A DNA stretch of 64,000 bases from positions 91,165-155,164 of the forward strand of contig JBBINH010000003.1 of assembly GCA_037443945.1 (NCBI GenBank). The letters are read 5' to 3'. The translations under genes and the position numbers were made by a program. The notes beneath the pieces are model-generated. The model was not told where the DNA came from and searched no databases. It saw only the letters and a list, made by a program, of their open reading frames with translations. Below, in pieces: positions 33,324 to 42,684 of the stretch (position 1 is the stretch's first letter; each line of letters begins with the position of its first letter). The stretch is from SSF26 sp037443945 (GTDB lineage: Bacteria > Chloroflexota > Anaerolineae > J102).

Positions 33324-34595
33324 ATGCAGCTCACCCCTTACGAACAAGCCCTGCTTGAAGGGGCCGAAGGGCCCGGTGTGCGTCGGGCCATGGAGATCGT
33401 CGTGGCCCTGGGGCGGATTTACGGCGCCGAGGACCTGGTGCCCGTGCGCCATGTGCAGATTGCCGGCGTCAGCTACAAAAACCTGGGCGATGCCGGCGTC
33501 GCTTTTCTGAACGAATGGGCTGCGCAGGGCGCCCAGGTGCGCGTGCCGACCACCCTCAATCCGGCCGGCATGGAGCTGGACCGCTGGCAAAGCATGGGCA
33601 TTCCCCCCGAGTTTGCCGGTCCCCAACTGCAGGTGATCGAAGCCTTCAAGCGCATGGGTGTGCATCCGACCCTGTCGTGCACCCCTTATCTCTTCCCCGA
33701 CTTTGCTCCGCAGCGCGGGGACCATCTGGCCTGGGCCGAATCGAGTGCGGTGGCCTGGGCCAATTCCGTCGTCGGCGCCTACACGAACCGGGAAGGCGGT
33801 CCCGGTGCTCTGGCGGCCGCCATCGTCGGCCGCACCGCCCGCTATGGCTATCATCTCGATAGCCACCGGCGGGCCACCCATGTGATCGAAGTCACCTGCC
33901 CCGTGCGCGACATCGCCGATTTCGGCGCCCTGAGCTACGTGGTCGGTCGGGCCGTGGGCGATGGCGTGCCCTACTTTGCCGACCTCGGCGCCTGGTTGCC
34001 CCCTTTGCCCGAAGACATTACCCTGGGCGGGGAAGCCGGCGACCGCCTGAAGACCCTGGGCGCCGGCCTGGCTGCCTATGGCGCCGTCGCCCTGTTCCAT
34101 GTGGCCGGCTATACCCCCGAAGCGCGCGATCGGGGAGAAGCGCTCATCCGGCCCGATGCCCGGCGGATTGTCATCGATAGCCTGGCCTCGGCCTATGCCG
34201 TTATGGATGCCAACCCCGAGACGGTGACCATCGATCTGGTCACCATCGGTTGCCCCCATGCGTCTTACACCGAGATCGAACGTGTGGCCCGACGGCTCCG
34301 CGGCCGTCGACTGGCTACACGGCTGTGGGTGACGACCTCGCAGATCGTGCGGGAGCGCGCCGCGCGCGATGGCTGGGTACAGATCATCGAAGCCGCCGGG
34401 GGGACGGTGGTGGCCGATACCTGCGCCGTCGTGGCGCCCATACAGCGGTTGGGCATCCGTCGCATGGCGACAAACGCCGGTAAAATGGCCTGTTACGCGC
34501 CCATGCACAGCCAGGTGGAGATGCGCTACGGCGATCTGGACCAATGTCTGGAGGCGGCACTAACCGGCTTCTGGCCGGAAACGCACCGGGCATAA
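33324..34595 (+). CDS. Aconitase X catalytic (large) subunit
   Basis: 423 residues of the DUF521/AcnX family: GVSYKNLGDAGVAFLNEWA, GVHPTLSCTPYL, GDHLAWAESSAVAWANSVVG, AIVGRTARYGYHL, and the cysteine-bearing VTIGCPHAS and GGTVVADTCAV. Members are an archaeal-type phosphomevalonate dehydratase or hydroxyproline dehydratases. Bacterial AcnX is often fused to the small swivel domain (DUF126); here only the large subunit is present and no small subunit is visible in the window. The specificity cannot be told. Confidence 0.88.
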   Translation: MQLTPYEQALLEGAEGPGVRRAMEIVVALGRIYGAEDLVPVRHVQIAGVSYKNLGDAGVAFLNEWAAQGAQVRVPTTLNPAGMELDRWQSMGIPPEFAGPQLQVIEAFKRMGVHPTLSCTPYLFPDFAPQRGDHLAWAESSAVAWANSVVGAYTNREGGPGALAAAIVGRTARYGYHLDSHRRATHVIEVTCPVRDIADFGALSYVVGRAVGDGVPYFADLGAWLPPLPEDITLGGEAGDRLKTLGAGLAAYGAVALFHVAGYTPEARDRGEALIRPDARRIVIDSLASAYAVMDANPETVTIDLVTIGCPHASYTEIERVARRLRGRRLATRLWVTTSQIVRERAARDGWVQIIEAAGGTVVADTCAVVAPIQRLGIRRMATNAGKMACYAPMHSQVEMRYGDLDQCLEAALTGFWPETHRA

Positions 34596-34609
34596 CGGAC
34601 GCGCGTCCT

Positions 34610-35425
34610 ATGAACGCAAGCCTCTCTTATCGCCTCCCTTGGGGTTGGCGTGGATTTCTTGTGGCCGTCCTGCTGATGAGCCTGGCCGCCTGCACCCGGG
34701 AGCGTCCACCCGTGACCCCGTTGCCAGCGGAGGCGACGGCAACGATGGCCGGGATGAGCCCAAGTCCAACGCCCGTGAGCACGCCGGTCCCGGTCACTCC
34801 TGCCGACCTTCCCAACCCGGCGCCGACGGCCACGGCCTCGCCCACGGCCATAGGACCGCTGACCGGCCTGCCGCCCACGCCCATCACCGAAGCCCAGCCG
34901 ATGTCGGTGCAACCGACGGCGACCCCGGCCGGCACGTTTGTCTACACCGTGCAACCGGGGGATACCCTCTCGGCCCTGGCCCGGCGCTTCGGGGTGAGCG
35001 TGGACACGCTGGTGCAGCTCAACCGTCTGCGCGATCCCGGCCTCCTGCGGGTGGGTCAGGAACTGGTCATCCCCGGTCAGGCCCCGGCAGTCACTCCGAC
35101 CGTTGAGGGCTACGTGCATGTCGTGCGTCCCGGCGAGACCCTCTACGGCATCAGCCGTCAATACGGCGTGCCCCTTGACCAACTGGCTGCGGTCAATCAG
35201 ATCACCAACCCGGCCACCCTTCGGGTCGGCCAGCGGCTGATCATCCCCACCTATCGCCAGCAAACGCCGGCCACGAACGCGCAGCGGATCCATATCGTCC
35301 AGCCGGGCGAAACCCTGAGCGCCATCGCCGCCCGTTACGGCGTCAGCCCCAAAGCCATTGCCGAGATCAACAAGCTGGAAAACCCCAGCCGCATCTACTC
35401 CGGCCAGCGGTTGATCATCCCCTGA
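34610..35425 (+). CDS. LysM lipoprotein
   Basis: 271 residues. N-terminal signal GFLVAVLLMSLAAC with lipidated C28; a long Thr/Pro-rich spacer; then three LysM repeats: FVYTVQPGDTLSALARRFGV, VHVVRPGETLYGISRQYGVP and IHIVQPGETLSAIAARYGVS, each ending in LRVGQxLxIP or a variant. It would bind peptidoglycan or other glycans outside the membrane. It starts 15 bases after the aconitase X stop. Confidence 0.9.
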   Translation: MNASLSYRLPWGWRGFLVAVLLMSLAACTRERPPVTPLPAEATATMAGMSPSPTPVSTPVPVTPADLPNPAPTATASPTAIGPLTGLPPTPITEAQPMSVQPTATPAGTFVYTVQPGDTLSALARRFGVSVDTLVQLNRLRDPGLLRVGQELVIPGQAPAVTPTVEGYVHVVRPGETLYGISRQYGVPLDQLAAVNQITNPATLRVGQRLIIPTYRQQTPATNAQRIHIVQPGETLSAIAARYGVSPKAIAEINKLENPSRIYSGQRLIIP

Positions 35426-35596
35426 ACTGGGGGATGAATCTGTCGGCCGTTCAGGAGACGATGTCGCCAGCATGGCCGCTCCCTTTCAGACAGCCGCGGC
35501 AGGTTTGTGGCACACTGGGGGTTGCGGGCGACAGCCCCCATCCTGAGGACGCCGACCCTGCCGAACGTCTCACGCTCTTGCTGAGGTCTATGCTCT

Positions 35597-36703
35597 ATGG
35601 GACAGCTCGTCTTTGCCCTCCTCGTTGCCTTCATCGCCGGATTGGCCGTAGCCGCCCTCATCGTCGGCTCACGCACGCGCAACCGTAAGACCACGGTCAG
35701 CCCGGCCACGGCTGTGGTGCCGGCTGTGGTGGTCTTTCTTTTGGTTTTCGGCATCTTCGCCGTCATCAACAGCTACACCATCGTTCAGGCCGGCTCTGTG
35801 GCCGTGGTCAAACGCCTGGGGCGGGTGGTCGCCGTGTTTGAACCCGGTTTGAACTGGAAGATCCCTTTTATCGACCAGACCGTGGTCTATCGCACGCAGG
35901 AAATCGTCTATGAAACCAGCGATGAACCTACTCAATCCCGTGCCGATTACAAGGACATTCCCGTAGATACGGCCACAAGCGATGGTCAACAGATTACCGC
36001 ACGCTATACCGTGCGTTTTCGTATCAATCCTCAAGAAGCGGCCAATATCGTTAACAATCTCGGTAATGAGGCCGAAGTTGTCGAAAAATTGATTAAACAA
36101 AACAGCCGTGTTTGGGTACGCACGCTTCTGCGCAATTTCACGGCCAGTCAGCTTTATTCCGGCGATATTCAGGAAGCCCAGGAGATTATCCAAAAACAAC
36201 TTGAACAGGACTTTGCCAAAGAGGGTATAACCCTCGTTTTCTTCGGCTTACGTCAGATTACGTTTTCTGATGCTTATATTGAAGCAGTAGAAAAGAAGCA
36301 AATAGAGGCAGAAAACGTCATTACCAAGCAAAATCTGGCAAGACAGGCCGAATTTGAGAAGCAACGGATTATTACCGAAGCGCAGGCCGAGGCCGAGCGC
36401 CAACGTCTGGAGCGCATCGGTATTGCCCAGGGCGAGGCGGAAGCCATCAAACTGCGAGCCCAGGCCGAGGCCGAAGCCATCTTGTTGAAGGCGCGCGCCC
36501 AGGCCGAAGCCAATCGTCTCATCGCCCAAAGCCTGACGCCGGAGGTGATCAACTGGCAGGCCGTGAACGCCTGGTCGGGCCAGTATCCCACCGTGCTGAG
36601 CGTCGGCGGGGCCGGATCGAGCCTCATCCTGCCGGGCGATCTGTTCCGTCCACCCACGCCCACCCCCACCCCAACCCCCGCCCCCTTCGCGCCTTCACCC
36701 TAA
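35597..36703 (+). CDS. SPFH/band 7 (prohibitin-like) membrane protein
   Basis: 368 residues: two N-terminal spans (LVFALLVAFIAGLAVAALIV and VVPAVVVFLLVFGIFAVINS), the SPFH domain (AGSVAVVKRLGRVVAVFEPG, YTVRFRINPQEAANIVNN), a coiled coil rich in Glu/Ala/Gln (AEAERQRLERIGIAQGEAEA), and a C-terminal Pro/Thr tail PTPTPTPTPAP. Such proteins scaffold membrane microdomains. The segment 36050-36375 falls to about 42% GC while the flanks exceed 60%. Confidence 0.92.
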   Translation: MGQLVFALLVAFIAGLAVAALIVGSRTRNRKTTVSPATAVVPAVVVFLLVFGIFAVINSYTIVQAGSVAVVKRLGRVVAVFEPGLNWKIPFIDQTVVYRTQEIVYETSDEPTQSRADYKDIPVDTATSDGQQITARYTVRFRINPQEAANIVNNLGNEAEVVEKLIKQNSRVWVRTLLRNFTASQLYSGDIQEAQEIIQKQLEQDFAKEGITLVFFGLRQITFSDAYIEAVEKKQIEAENVITKQNLARQAEFEKQRIITEAQAEAERQRLERIGIAQGEAEAIKLRAQAEAEAILLKARAQAEANRLIAQSLTPEVINWQAVNAWSGQYPTVLSVGGAGSSLILPGDLFRPPTPTPTPTPAPFAPSP

Positions 36704-36728
36704 AGCCGGAGGCCGTCCACCTCCGTCG

Positions 36729-36763
36729 GCCGAGGACGGGCGCGCTTCTGACCCGTCCTCGGC
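36729..36763. terminator. Hairpin after the SPFH gene
   Basis: A 12-bp perfect stem GCCGAGGACGGG / CCCGTCCTCGGC with an 11-base loop, 26 bases past the stop. No U-tract follows on the plus strand. It is a similar U-less hairpin to that after potD. Confidence 0.4.
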
Positions 36764-36829
36764 GGGTAGGAGTGAAAAAGGCCCTCCGGTGTCGTTCCCT
36801 GTTCCCAGAGGCCCATAAGGAGGCCGACC

Positions 36830-37324
36830 ATGCGCCAGGATCGCTTTTTGCTGGGTATTCTGATCGGCATCGGGGTTTTGGTCATTTTGGCCATCGTGCT
36901 TTTCGTTTGGCGCCGGGAAACCGGGCTGAGCTACGGCCCCGACGATACGCCGGAGGGCGTGGTGCACAATTACCTGGTCGCGATCTGGCGTGGCGACTAC
37001 GAGAAAGCCTACGGGTATCTGGCCCTGGGGGCCGATAAGCCTACGTTCACCGACTTTCGGCGGGCGTTTTTGCAGGGGACCCTCAACCCCCGTAACGTGG
37101 CCGTCGAGATCGGCAAGAGCGAATTCGTGGGGGAGCAAGCGTATATCACCCTCTATCTCTCCTACGGATTGAACAATCCCTTCGGCGCCGGCTATCGCAA
37201 CGAGGAGCGGGTCGTCCTGGTCCGCCAGGAGGGCCGATGGCGGATCGAGCAAATGCCGCCGGGCGCGTTTTGGGATTGGAATTGGTATCGGCCTACTCCC
37301 ATTCCCGCTCCTCCTGCCGACTGA
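36830..37324 (+). CDS. Single-span membrane protein with NTF2-like domain (164 aa)
   Basis: One N-terminal span (LLGILIGIGVLVILAIVLFV), then DTPEGVVHNYLVAIWRGDYE and KAYGYLALGADKPTF, typical of small NTF2-like/DUF4878-type domains that start with a helix pair before a beta-sheet, ending VLVRQEGRWRIEQMPPGAFW. AGGAGG precedes the ATG. The function is unknown; proteins like this are often tethered to the outside of the membrane. Confidence 0.72.
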   Translation: MRQDRFLLGILIGIGVLVILAIVLFVWRRETGLSYGPDDTPEGVVHNYLVAIWRGDYEKAYGYLALGADKPTFTDFRRAFLQGTLNPRNVAVEIGKSEFVGEQAYITLYLSYGLNNPFGAGYRNEERVVLVRQEGRWRIEQMPPGAFWDWNWYRPTPIPAPPAD

Positions 37325-37334
37325 GGAGGCCAGG

Positions 37335-39242
37335 ATGCCGGTCCTCCGACGTCTTTACTTTTATGCCGTCACCTTTATCGCCCTCGCCGTCGTCTTGTGG
37401 GGGGTGATCGGGCTCTTGCGCCACGTGCTGGCCCCACCCCTGGGTGTCGGTGGGGATGTGCTGGCGCGCGGCCTGGCCTTGACCCTGGTCGGGACGCCTG
37501 TGTTTGTCTTCCATTGGTACCGGGTGCAGCGCCTGGCGACGGCTGCCGAAGAGCGCGCGTCGGCGCTGCGGGCGCTGTTCCTGTACGCCGTCTTGTTCGC
37601 CACCCTTGTTCCCGTTGCCCAGAACATCCTCGCTTTGGTGGGTCGGCTTGTCTTTCTGGCGATAGGCCTGGGGGCAGCGCCGCCTTTTGGCGAGGGCGAT
37701 GTGAGCGATCAGGGGGTGGCCATCGGGGTGAACCTGTTGGCCGGCGCTTATTTTGCGCGCGTTCTTCGTTCGGACTGGGCGAGCCTGACGGAGCGCTCGT
37801 CCCTGACCGAGATCCGCCGTCTTTATCGCCTGCTCTGGCTGGTCTACGGATTGGGGTTGGTGGTCCTGGGCGTGCAACAGTTGCTCCGTTTTCTGTTGCC
37901 CCTTCCCGGTCCTTTGTTGGGGATTACCGGTCGCTATTGGCTGGGGAACGGTCTGACCCTGCTCGCGGTCGGGTTGCCGATCGGCTTATGGGCCTGGCTA
38001 ACCCTGCAGGCCGCGCGCGTTCGGCCCGAAGAGCGCGGCTCCCTCCTTCGCATAGGAACCCTGTTTCTGCTGACCCTGGTGGGGATGGGAACGGTGTTGG
38101 TCACAGGGGGCCGCATTCTGGCCGTGTCGTTGTTCTGGGTCTTGGGCGGGGCCATGACCGCAGGCGAATGGCTGACACGCATCGCCGCGGCGCTGGCCCT
38201 GGCCCTGCCCATGGCCGTGTTGTGGGCCTACTTTGGCCGCTGGTTGCAGCAGGACCTGCTGGCCTTGGACGATGCTGCGCGTCGTGATGAGCTGCAACGT
38301 CTCTACGGGTACATCCCGGCGCTGGCAGGGTTGGTCACCACGTTTATCGGTGTTTCGTTGCTGTTGGCCTTTCTCATCGATGGGGTCCTGGGCCTTCTGC
38401 TCTGGGACGACGCGCTGCGGACGCGCGTGGCGACGGCGCTGGCCACCCTGGCCGTGGGCTTGCCCCTGTGGTTGCGCCACTGGCCGGGCTTGCAGGCTCA
38501 GGCCCGCCGTCGCGACGAGGTCGGGGAATTGAGCCGTCGTTCGCTGGTGCGCAAGGTCTATTTGTATCTGGTTCTTTTTATCGCCGTTGTCGGCGGCATG
38601 GTCGCGGCCGTTATCGTTCTGTTTCGCCTGTTGCAGGCCTTGTTGGGGGGCCAGTCCCTGGATGTGCAGGCGTTTCTCAACGCGTTCCAGGTGCTTTTGC
38701 TCCTGATCGTGGTGCTGGCCTATCATGGGCTTGCCTTGCGGGCCGATGGGGTCGAGACGGCGCGTGTCCTCGGCGAACGCCGTCAGCGGTTTCGCAGCCT
38801 GGTCTTCGTGGCCGGCGGCGGCGATTTCGGCCAGGTCTTGCAGGCCGCCGTGCGCCGACACGCTGAAGGTCTGGAACTGACGGTGCTGCCGGCCGAAGCG
38901 CCGGTTTCGCCGGAGCTAACCGCCGCACAGGCGGTGGTCTTGCCGTTGGATATCGCCCTGGAACCTCCGGAATCGCTGCGGGCCTTTCTGGCCACCTTTA
39001 CCGGCCCGCTGATCGTCGTACCGGTCGCGCATCCGCGGCTGCTATGGCCGTCGCGTTATCCGCCGGTGGAAGGGGCGGCGGCGCTCCTGCGCTCCTTGAG
39101 TGAAGGCAAAGCGCCGATGCCCCGGGCAGAAACAAGACCGAGCTGGAGGACGGTCGTTTATGTCCTGGCGGCTTTGTTGGCTTTGCAGGTGCTGGTCGTC
39201 CTTGGGCTCTTGGGCTTGGGACTGGTAGCGAGTCTTGATTGA
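37335..39242 (+). CDS. Polytopic membrane protein with repeated DUF5671-like units
   Basis: 635 residues. A four-span unit beginning LRRLYFYAVTFIALAVVLWG recurs at about residues 155-275 (IRRLYRLLWLVYGLGLVVLG) and 315-440 (LQRLYGYIPALAGLVTTFIG), and again at VRKVYLYLVLFIAVVGGMVA; linkers contain R/E-rich turns. A soluble ~130-residue C-terminal part follows (FRSLVFVAGGGDFGQVLQAA) and a final span. GAGGAGG precedes the ATG by six bases. Function unknown; the repeats are clear. Confidence 0.82.
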   Translation: MPVLRRLYFYAVTFIALAVVLWGVIGLLRHVLAPPLGVGGDVLARGLALTLVGTPVFVFHWYRVQRLATAAEERASALRALFLYAVLFATLVPVAQNILALVGRLVFLAIGLGAAPPFGEGDVSDQGVAIGVNLLAGAYFARVLRSDWASLTERSSLTEIRRLYRLLWLVYGLGLVVLGVQQLLRFLLPLPGPLLGITGRYWLGNGLTLLAVGLPIGLWAWLTLQAARVRPEERGSLLRIGTLFLLTLVGMGTVLVTGGRILAVSLFWVLGGAMTAGEWLTRIAAALALALPMAVLWAYFGRWLQQDLLALDDAARRDELQRLYGYIPALAGLVTTFIGVSLLLAFLIDGVLGLLLWDDALRTRVATALATLAVGLPLWLRHWPGLQAQARRRDEVGELSRRSLVRKVYLYLVLFIAVVGGMVAAVIVLFRLLQALLGGQSLDVQAFLNAFQVLLLLIVVLAYHGLALRADGVETARVLGERRQRFRSLVFVAGGGDFGQVLQAAVRRHAEGLELTVLPAEAPVSPELTAAQAVVLPLDIALEPPESLRAFLATFTGPLIVVPVAHPRLLWPSRYPPVEGAAALLRSLSEGKAPMPRAETRPSWRTVVYVLAALLALQVLVVLGLLGLGLVASLD

Positions 39243-39385
39243 GGGGCAGATGGGCATGTGCGGCTCCTGTTCGGACTTGGCACCCGTGGGCTATTTCGGC
39301 TTTTGATGCCGCGTATCGTGAAATGGCCTCCCATTCTGTGCGCCGGCCGTCGCCCTGCGCCCCCATCCGGCCTGTTGGGCAAACG

Positions 39386-40077
39386 CTAGCCTCTGCCCAA
39401 CGTCGCCTGCGTCAGCGCCACCAGCATTTGCAGACCTTCTTGTGACTCCACCGCCGCCAGCGTGAGCGCCAGCGCCTGCCGATCCACGTCGTCTGGCTCC
39501 AGCCCTTTGGTCAGCGCCTGCGGGTTGCACTCCCCGTTCAGCAGCCGTTCCAGCACCATGGCCAGTGCTCGCCAAGCATCCTTGGTTCGCATCACCCCCG
39601 GCGCCCCCTGCACCTGGGCTTTCACTTCCTCTTCGGCCTCGCCGCGCACCACCGCTACCACGGCCAGGAGTAGCGGTGCCAGTTGCGCCACTACCGGATG
39701 GACTTGCCATTCAAGGTTTCGGTTGCTTCGCGCACCAGCGTCTCCTCCGGCGGTTGCCCGGCCGCCCGGCAGGCGCACAGGTAACCTTCGCACAATGCCT
39801 GTAACAATTCGGCAAAGGCTTGAGGTAGGTTGCGGGCGAAGGGCAGGAGCAAACGCATCCCTTCGGCGAAGGCCGCTGCGGCCTCGGCCGGGCGCGCCAG
39901 GGCGAGTAGGATGCTCCCATGTGCCCCTAAGCTCCTGGCCAGGTCGGGGAGGAAAGCCTGGGGATGGGCCCGGGCGAGTTGGCGGATGGAAAATCGGCCT
40001 CCCTGTGCGTCTTGTGCCAGGCGTCGGCCTGCGCCGACCGGGGGCCGCCGGTCCGGGCAGGCGACGACGGTCGGCAC
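39386..40077 (-). pseudogene. Frameshifted TPR-protein remnant
   Basis: Two reading frames together make one TPR-like protein. The first (40077-39691) has AHPQAFLPDLARSLGAHGSI and AFAEGMRLLLPFARNLPQAF, the repeat style of bacterial TPR proteins, then stops after ETLNGKSIR. The second (about 39710-39386) continues in another frame as NLEWQVHPVVAQLAPLLLAV to LVALTQATLGRG. The likely slip lies near 39700-39720. The N-terminal part of a normal TPR protein is missing. It lies downstream of the nudix gene. Confidence 0.6.
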
Positions 40078-40092
40078 GAGGGCAGGTTGCTC

Positions 40093-40629
40093 CTAAGGGC
40101 ACTTGTAGCCCAGCGCCGCGGCCAGACCGGCCGCGCGATCGGCCTGCCATTGCGCCAGCGCCGCCAGATTGGAGGCAAAGGCAATGGCCGCCGGCAGACC
40201 ATCCGGCGGGAAGAAGCGCACGTCGTCGGCGTCGTCGCCGGCGCTCAAGACGCCACCGATAGGCCGGGCATAGTAGAAGATGTAGCTGACACTGCGCCAG
40301 GGGTCCTGGCTATGACCGGCGCCATAACTGGTGAGATAGCCGGTGATTTCGATCTCCAGGCCGGTTTCCTCCCGCACCTCGCGGCGGGTCGCCGCTTCGG
40401 CCGATTCACCCCATTCAAAGAACCCGCCCGGCAGGTTCCAATAGCCCTTGCGCGGTTCGACCGCCCGTCGCGCCAGGAGAATGTAACCGCGGGCGTCGAT
40501 CACGGCCGCGCTGGCCACGGGCAGCGGGTTGTTCCAATAGGTGAACCCACACTCAGGACACACCCGCCGTGGCAGGTCGTTGATGATTTGGGTTTCCAGG
40601 GGGGCACGACAAGAGGGACAGTACCGCAT
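40093..40629 (-). CDS. NUDIX hydrolase with N-terminal zinc ribbon
   Basis: 178 residues. A zinc ribbon MRYCPSCRAPL...CPECGF leads into a nudix domain whose box GGFFEWGESAEAATRREVRE plus ETGLE contains the metal-binding glutamates. The layout is that of NADH pyrophosphatase (NudC)-like and related ADP-ribose hydrolases. It starts four bases after the ligA stop codon, so the pair is coupled. Confidence 0.9.
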   Translation of the reverse strand: MRYCPSCRAPLETQIINDLPRRVCPECGFTYWNNPLPVASAAVIDARGYILLARRAVEPRKGYWNLPGGFFEWGESAEAATRREVREETGLEIEITGYLTSYGAGHSQDPWRSVSYIFYYARPIGGVLSAGDDADDVRFFPPDGLPAAIAFASNLAALAQWQADRAAGLAAALGYKCP

Positions 40630-40633
40630 GGAC

Positions 40634-42667
40634 CTACAGACCGATCATCCGCCGCAAATCCGCTTCGGACAGCAACGCCACACCCAATTGGCGGGCTTTC
40701 TCCAGTTTGGAACCGGGATTCTCGCCCACCAGCAGGTAATCCGTCTTGCGCGAAACCGCGCCGGTCACATGGCCGCCGTACTGCTTGATGATGGCGGTAG
40801 CCTCTTCCCGGCTCCAGGTGGGCAGGGTGCCGGTGATGACAAAGGTCTTGCCGGCCAGGGGCAGCGAAGCCGGTTCGCCTTTGGGTTCATCCAGGCTCAT
40901 GCGCAGGCCTGCCGCCTCCAGGCGGGCCACGGTTTGGCGATTGGCCGGCTGTCGGAACCAGGCCACCACCGAGCCGGCGATGCGCGGGCCGATGCCTTCC
41001 ACCTGCGCCAGCTCCGCTTCGCCGGCTGCCGCCAGAGCGGCAAACGAGCGGAAATGCTCCAACAACAGCTCGGCCACCGTACTACCCACAAAGCGAATGC
41101 CCAGGGCCGTCAGCACCCGGGTGGCCGGCTGCTGTTTGGATGCCTCGATGGCCGCCAGCAGGTTATCCACCTTTTTGGGACCGAAACCCTCCAGCGCCAG
41201 CAAAGCTTCCCGGTGGCGGTGCAGCTCGTAGATATCGGCCACATCCCGGATAAAGCCCCGGCTTACGAATAACTCGGCCTGCCGCGCGCCGAATCCGGCG
41301 ATATCCATGGCCCCGCGTGAGACGAAAAATTCCACCCGGCGTACCAATTGGGCCGGACAGGCGCCGTTCTCGCAGTAGTAGGCCACCTCGCCGGGATATC
41401 GGGTCACGGGGCCCCCGCAGACCGGACACCGTTCCGGCATGCGCCAGACTTCTTCGCGGCCGGTGCGCAACTCGACCAACGGCCGCAACACCTGGGGGAT
41501 GACCTCGCCGGCGCGCCTGACGAGCACCGTATCGCCGATGCGGATGTCGCGTTCGGCCACGTAATCGGCATTGTGCAGCGTGGCCGAACTCACCGTCACC
41601 CCACCCAGATAGACCGGTTCCAGCACCGCCCGCGGGGTGAGGACGCCGGTGCGGCCCACCTCCACGACGATGGCGAGGAGCCGGGTCACGGCCTCGGCGC
41701 TGGGGTACTTATAGGCCGCTGCCCAACGGGGATCCTTGCCTACGTAGCCCAATTGCGCCTGCAGATCGAACTCGTTGATCTTGATCACCAGGCCATCGGC
41801 CTCGTAGGGCAACTCGTGGCGAGAATCCCCCCAGCGCCGACAGTAGTCCTCCAGGGCGGCGAAGTCGGTAAAAAGGCGGTTTTGCTCACGTTCGACCGGG
41901 AAACCGAGGGCATCGAGATAGTGCAGCGCTTCCCATTGGGTCTGCAGGGACGGTCCGCCTTCGAGGACGACGATCTGATAGGCCCAGAGGTCGAGAGGGC
42001 GGCTGGCCGTTACGGCCGGATCGAGGTTGCGCAAAGCGCCTGCGGCTGTGTTGCGGGGATTGACGTATTTGCGGCCGGCCGTGGTCTCCTGTTCGGCCTG
42101 GAAACGGGCAAAAGCGGCCTTGGACATGTAGGCTTCGCCTCGCACCACCAGCCGCCGCGGCGCGGTCGGTCCGTCGGGGCCGACGGGGATGCGCAACGGC
42201 AGGGTGCGCAAGGTCCGCAGATTGGCCGTGATGTCTTCCCCGACAAAGCCATCGCCGCGGGTGGCGCCGAGGGTGAAGAGACCTTGCTCGTAATGCAGCA
42301 CGACGGTGAGGCCGTCGATCTTCGGTTCGACCACATAGGTCGGCCGCACACCTTCGGGCAGCAGCCTCAGCGCCCGGTCGCGCCAGGCGCGCAACTCCTC
42401 CACCGAGGTCACGTTCGTCAGCGACAGAATGGGCGCCGGATGCTCGACTTTGGCGAAGCCTTCGGCCGGAGGCCCGCCGGCGCGGTGGGTGGGGGAATCG
42501 GGCGTAATGAGTTCGGGGTATTGCTCCTCCAGCCGCTTCAGCTCGTTGAACAGGCTATCGTAGGCCTCATCGCTGATCTCGGGGTCATCGAGAACGTAGT
42601 AGCGGTAGGCGTGATAGTTGATGAGTTGACGCAGGCGGGCGGCGCGTGCGACCAATTCGGGATCCAT
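40634..42667 (-). CDS. ligA: NAD+-dependent DNA ligase
   Basis: 677 residues, full length. Domain Ia (AYRYYVLDDPEISDEAYDSL), adenylation domain with the lysine in VEPKIDGLT, KINEFD and KYPSAEAVT, OB fold, the four-cysteine zinc finger (CPVCGG...YYCENGACPAQ), helix-hairpin-helix repeats (LEGFGPKKVDNLL) and a C-terminal BRCT domain (GKTFVITGTLPTWSREEATA). It seals nicks in replication and repair. The start at 42667 (MDPELVARAARLRQL) fits the family; upstream frame is the SH3 gene end. Confidence 0.97.
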   Translation of the reverse strand: MDPELVARAARLRQLINYHAYRYYVLDDPEISDEAYDSLFNELKRLEEQYPELITPDSPTHRAGGPPAEGFAKVEHPAPILSLTNVTSVEELRAWRDRALRLLPEGVRPTYVVEPKIDGLTVVLHYEQGLFTLGATRGDGFVGEDITANLRTLRTLPLRIPVGPDGPTAPRRLVVRGEAYMSKAAFARFQAEQETTAGRKYVNPRNTAAGALRNLDPAVTASRPLDLWAYQIVVLEGGPSLQTQWEALHYLDALGFPVEREQNRLFTDFAALEDYCRRWGDSRHELPYEADGLVIKINEFDLQAQLGYVGKDPRWAAAYKYPSAEAVTRLLAIVVEVGRTGVLTPRAVLEPVYLGGVTVSSATLHNADYVAERDIRIGDTVLVRRAGEVIPQVLRPLVELRTGREEVWRMPERCPVCGGPVTRYPGEVAYYCENGACPAQLVRRVEFFVSRGAMDIAGFGARQAELFVSRGFIRDVADIYELHRHREALLALEGFGPKKVDNLLAAIEASKQQPATRVLTALGIRFVGSTVAELLLEHFRSFAALAAAGEAELAQVEGIGPRIAGSVVAWFRQPANRQTVARLEAAGLRMSLDEPKGEPASLPLAGKTFVITGTLPTWSREEATAIIKQYGGHVTGAVSRKTDYLLVGENPGSKLEKARQLGVALLSEADLRRMIGL

Positions 42668-42684
42668 AGCAACAAGAAGGGAAT

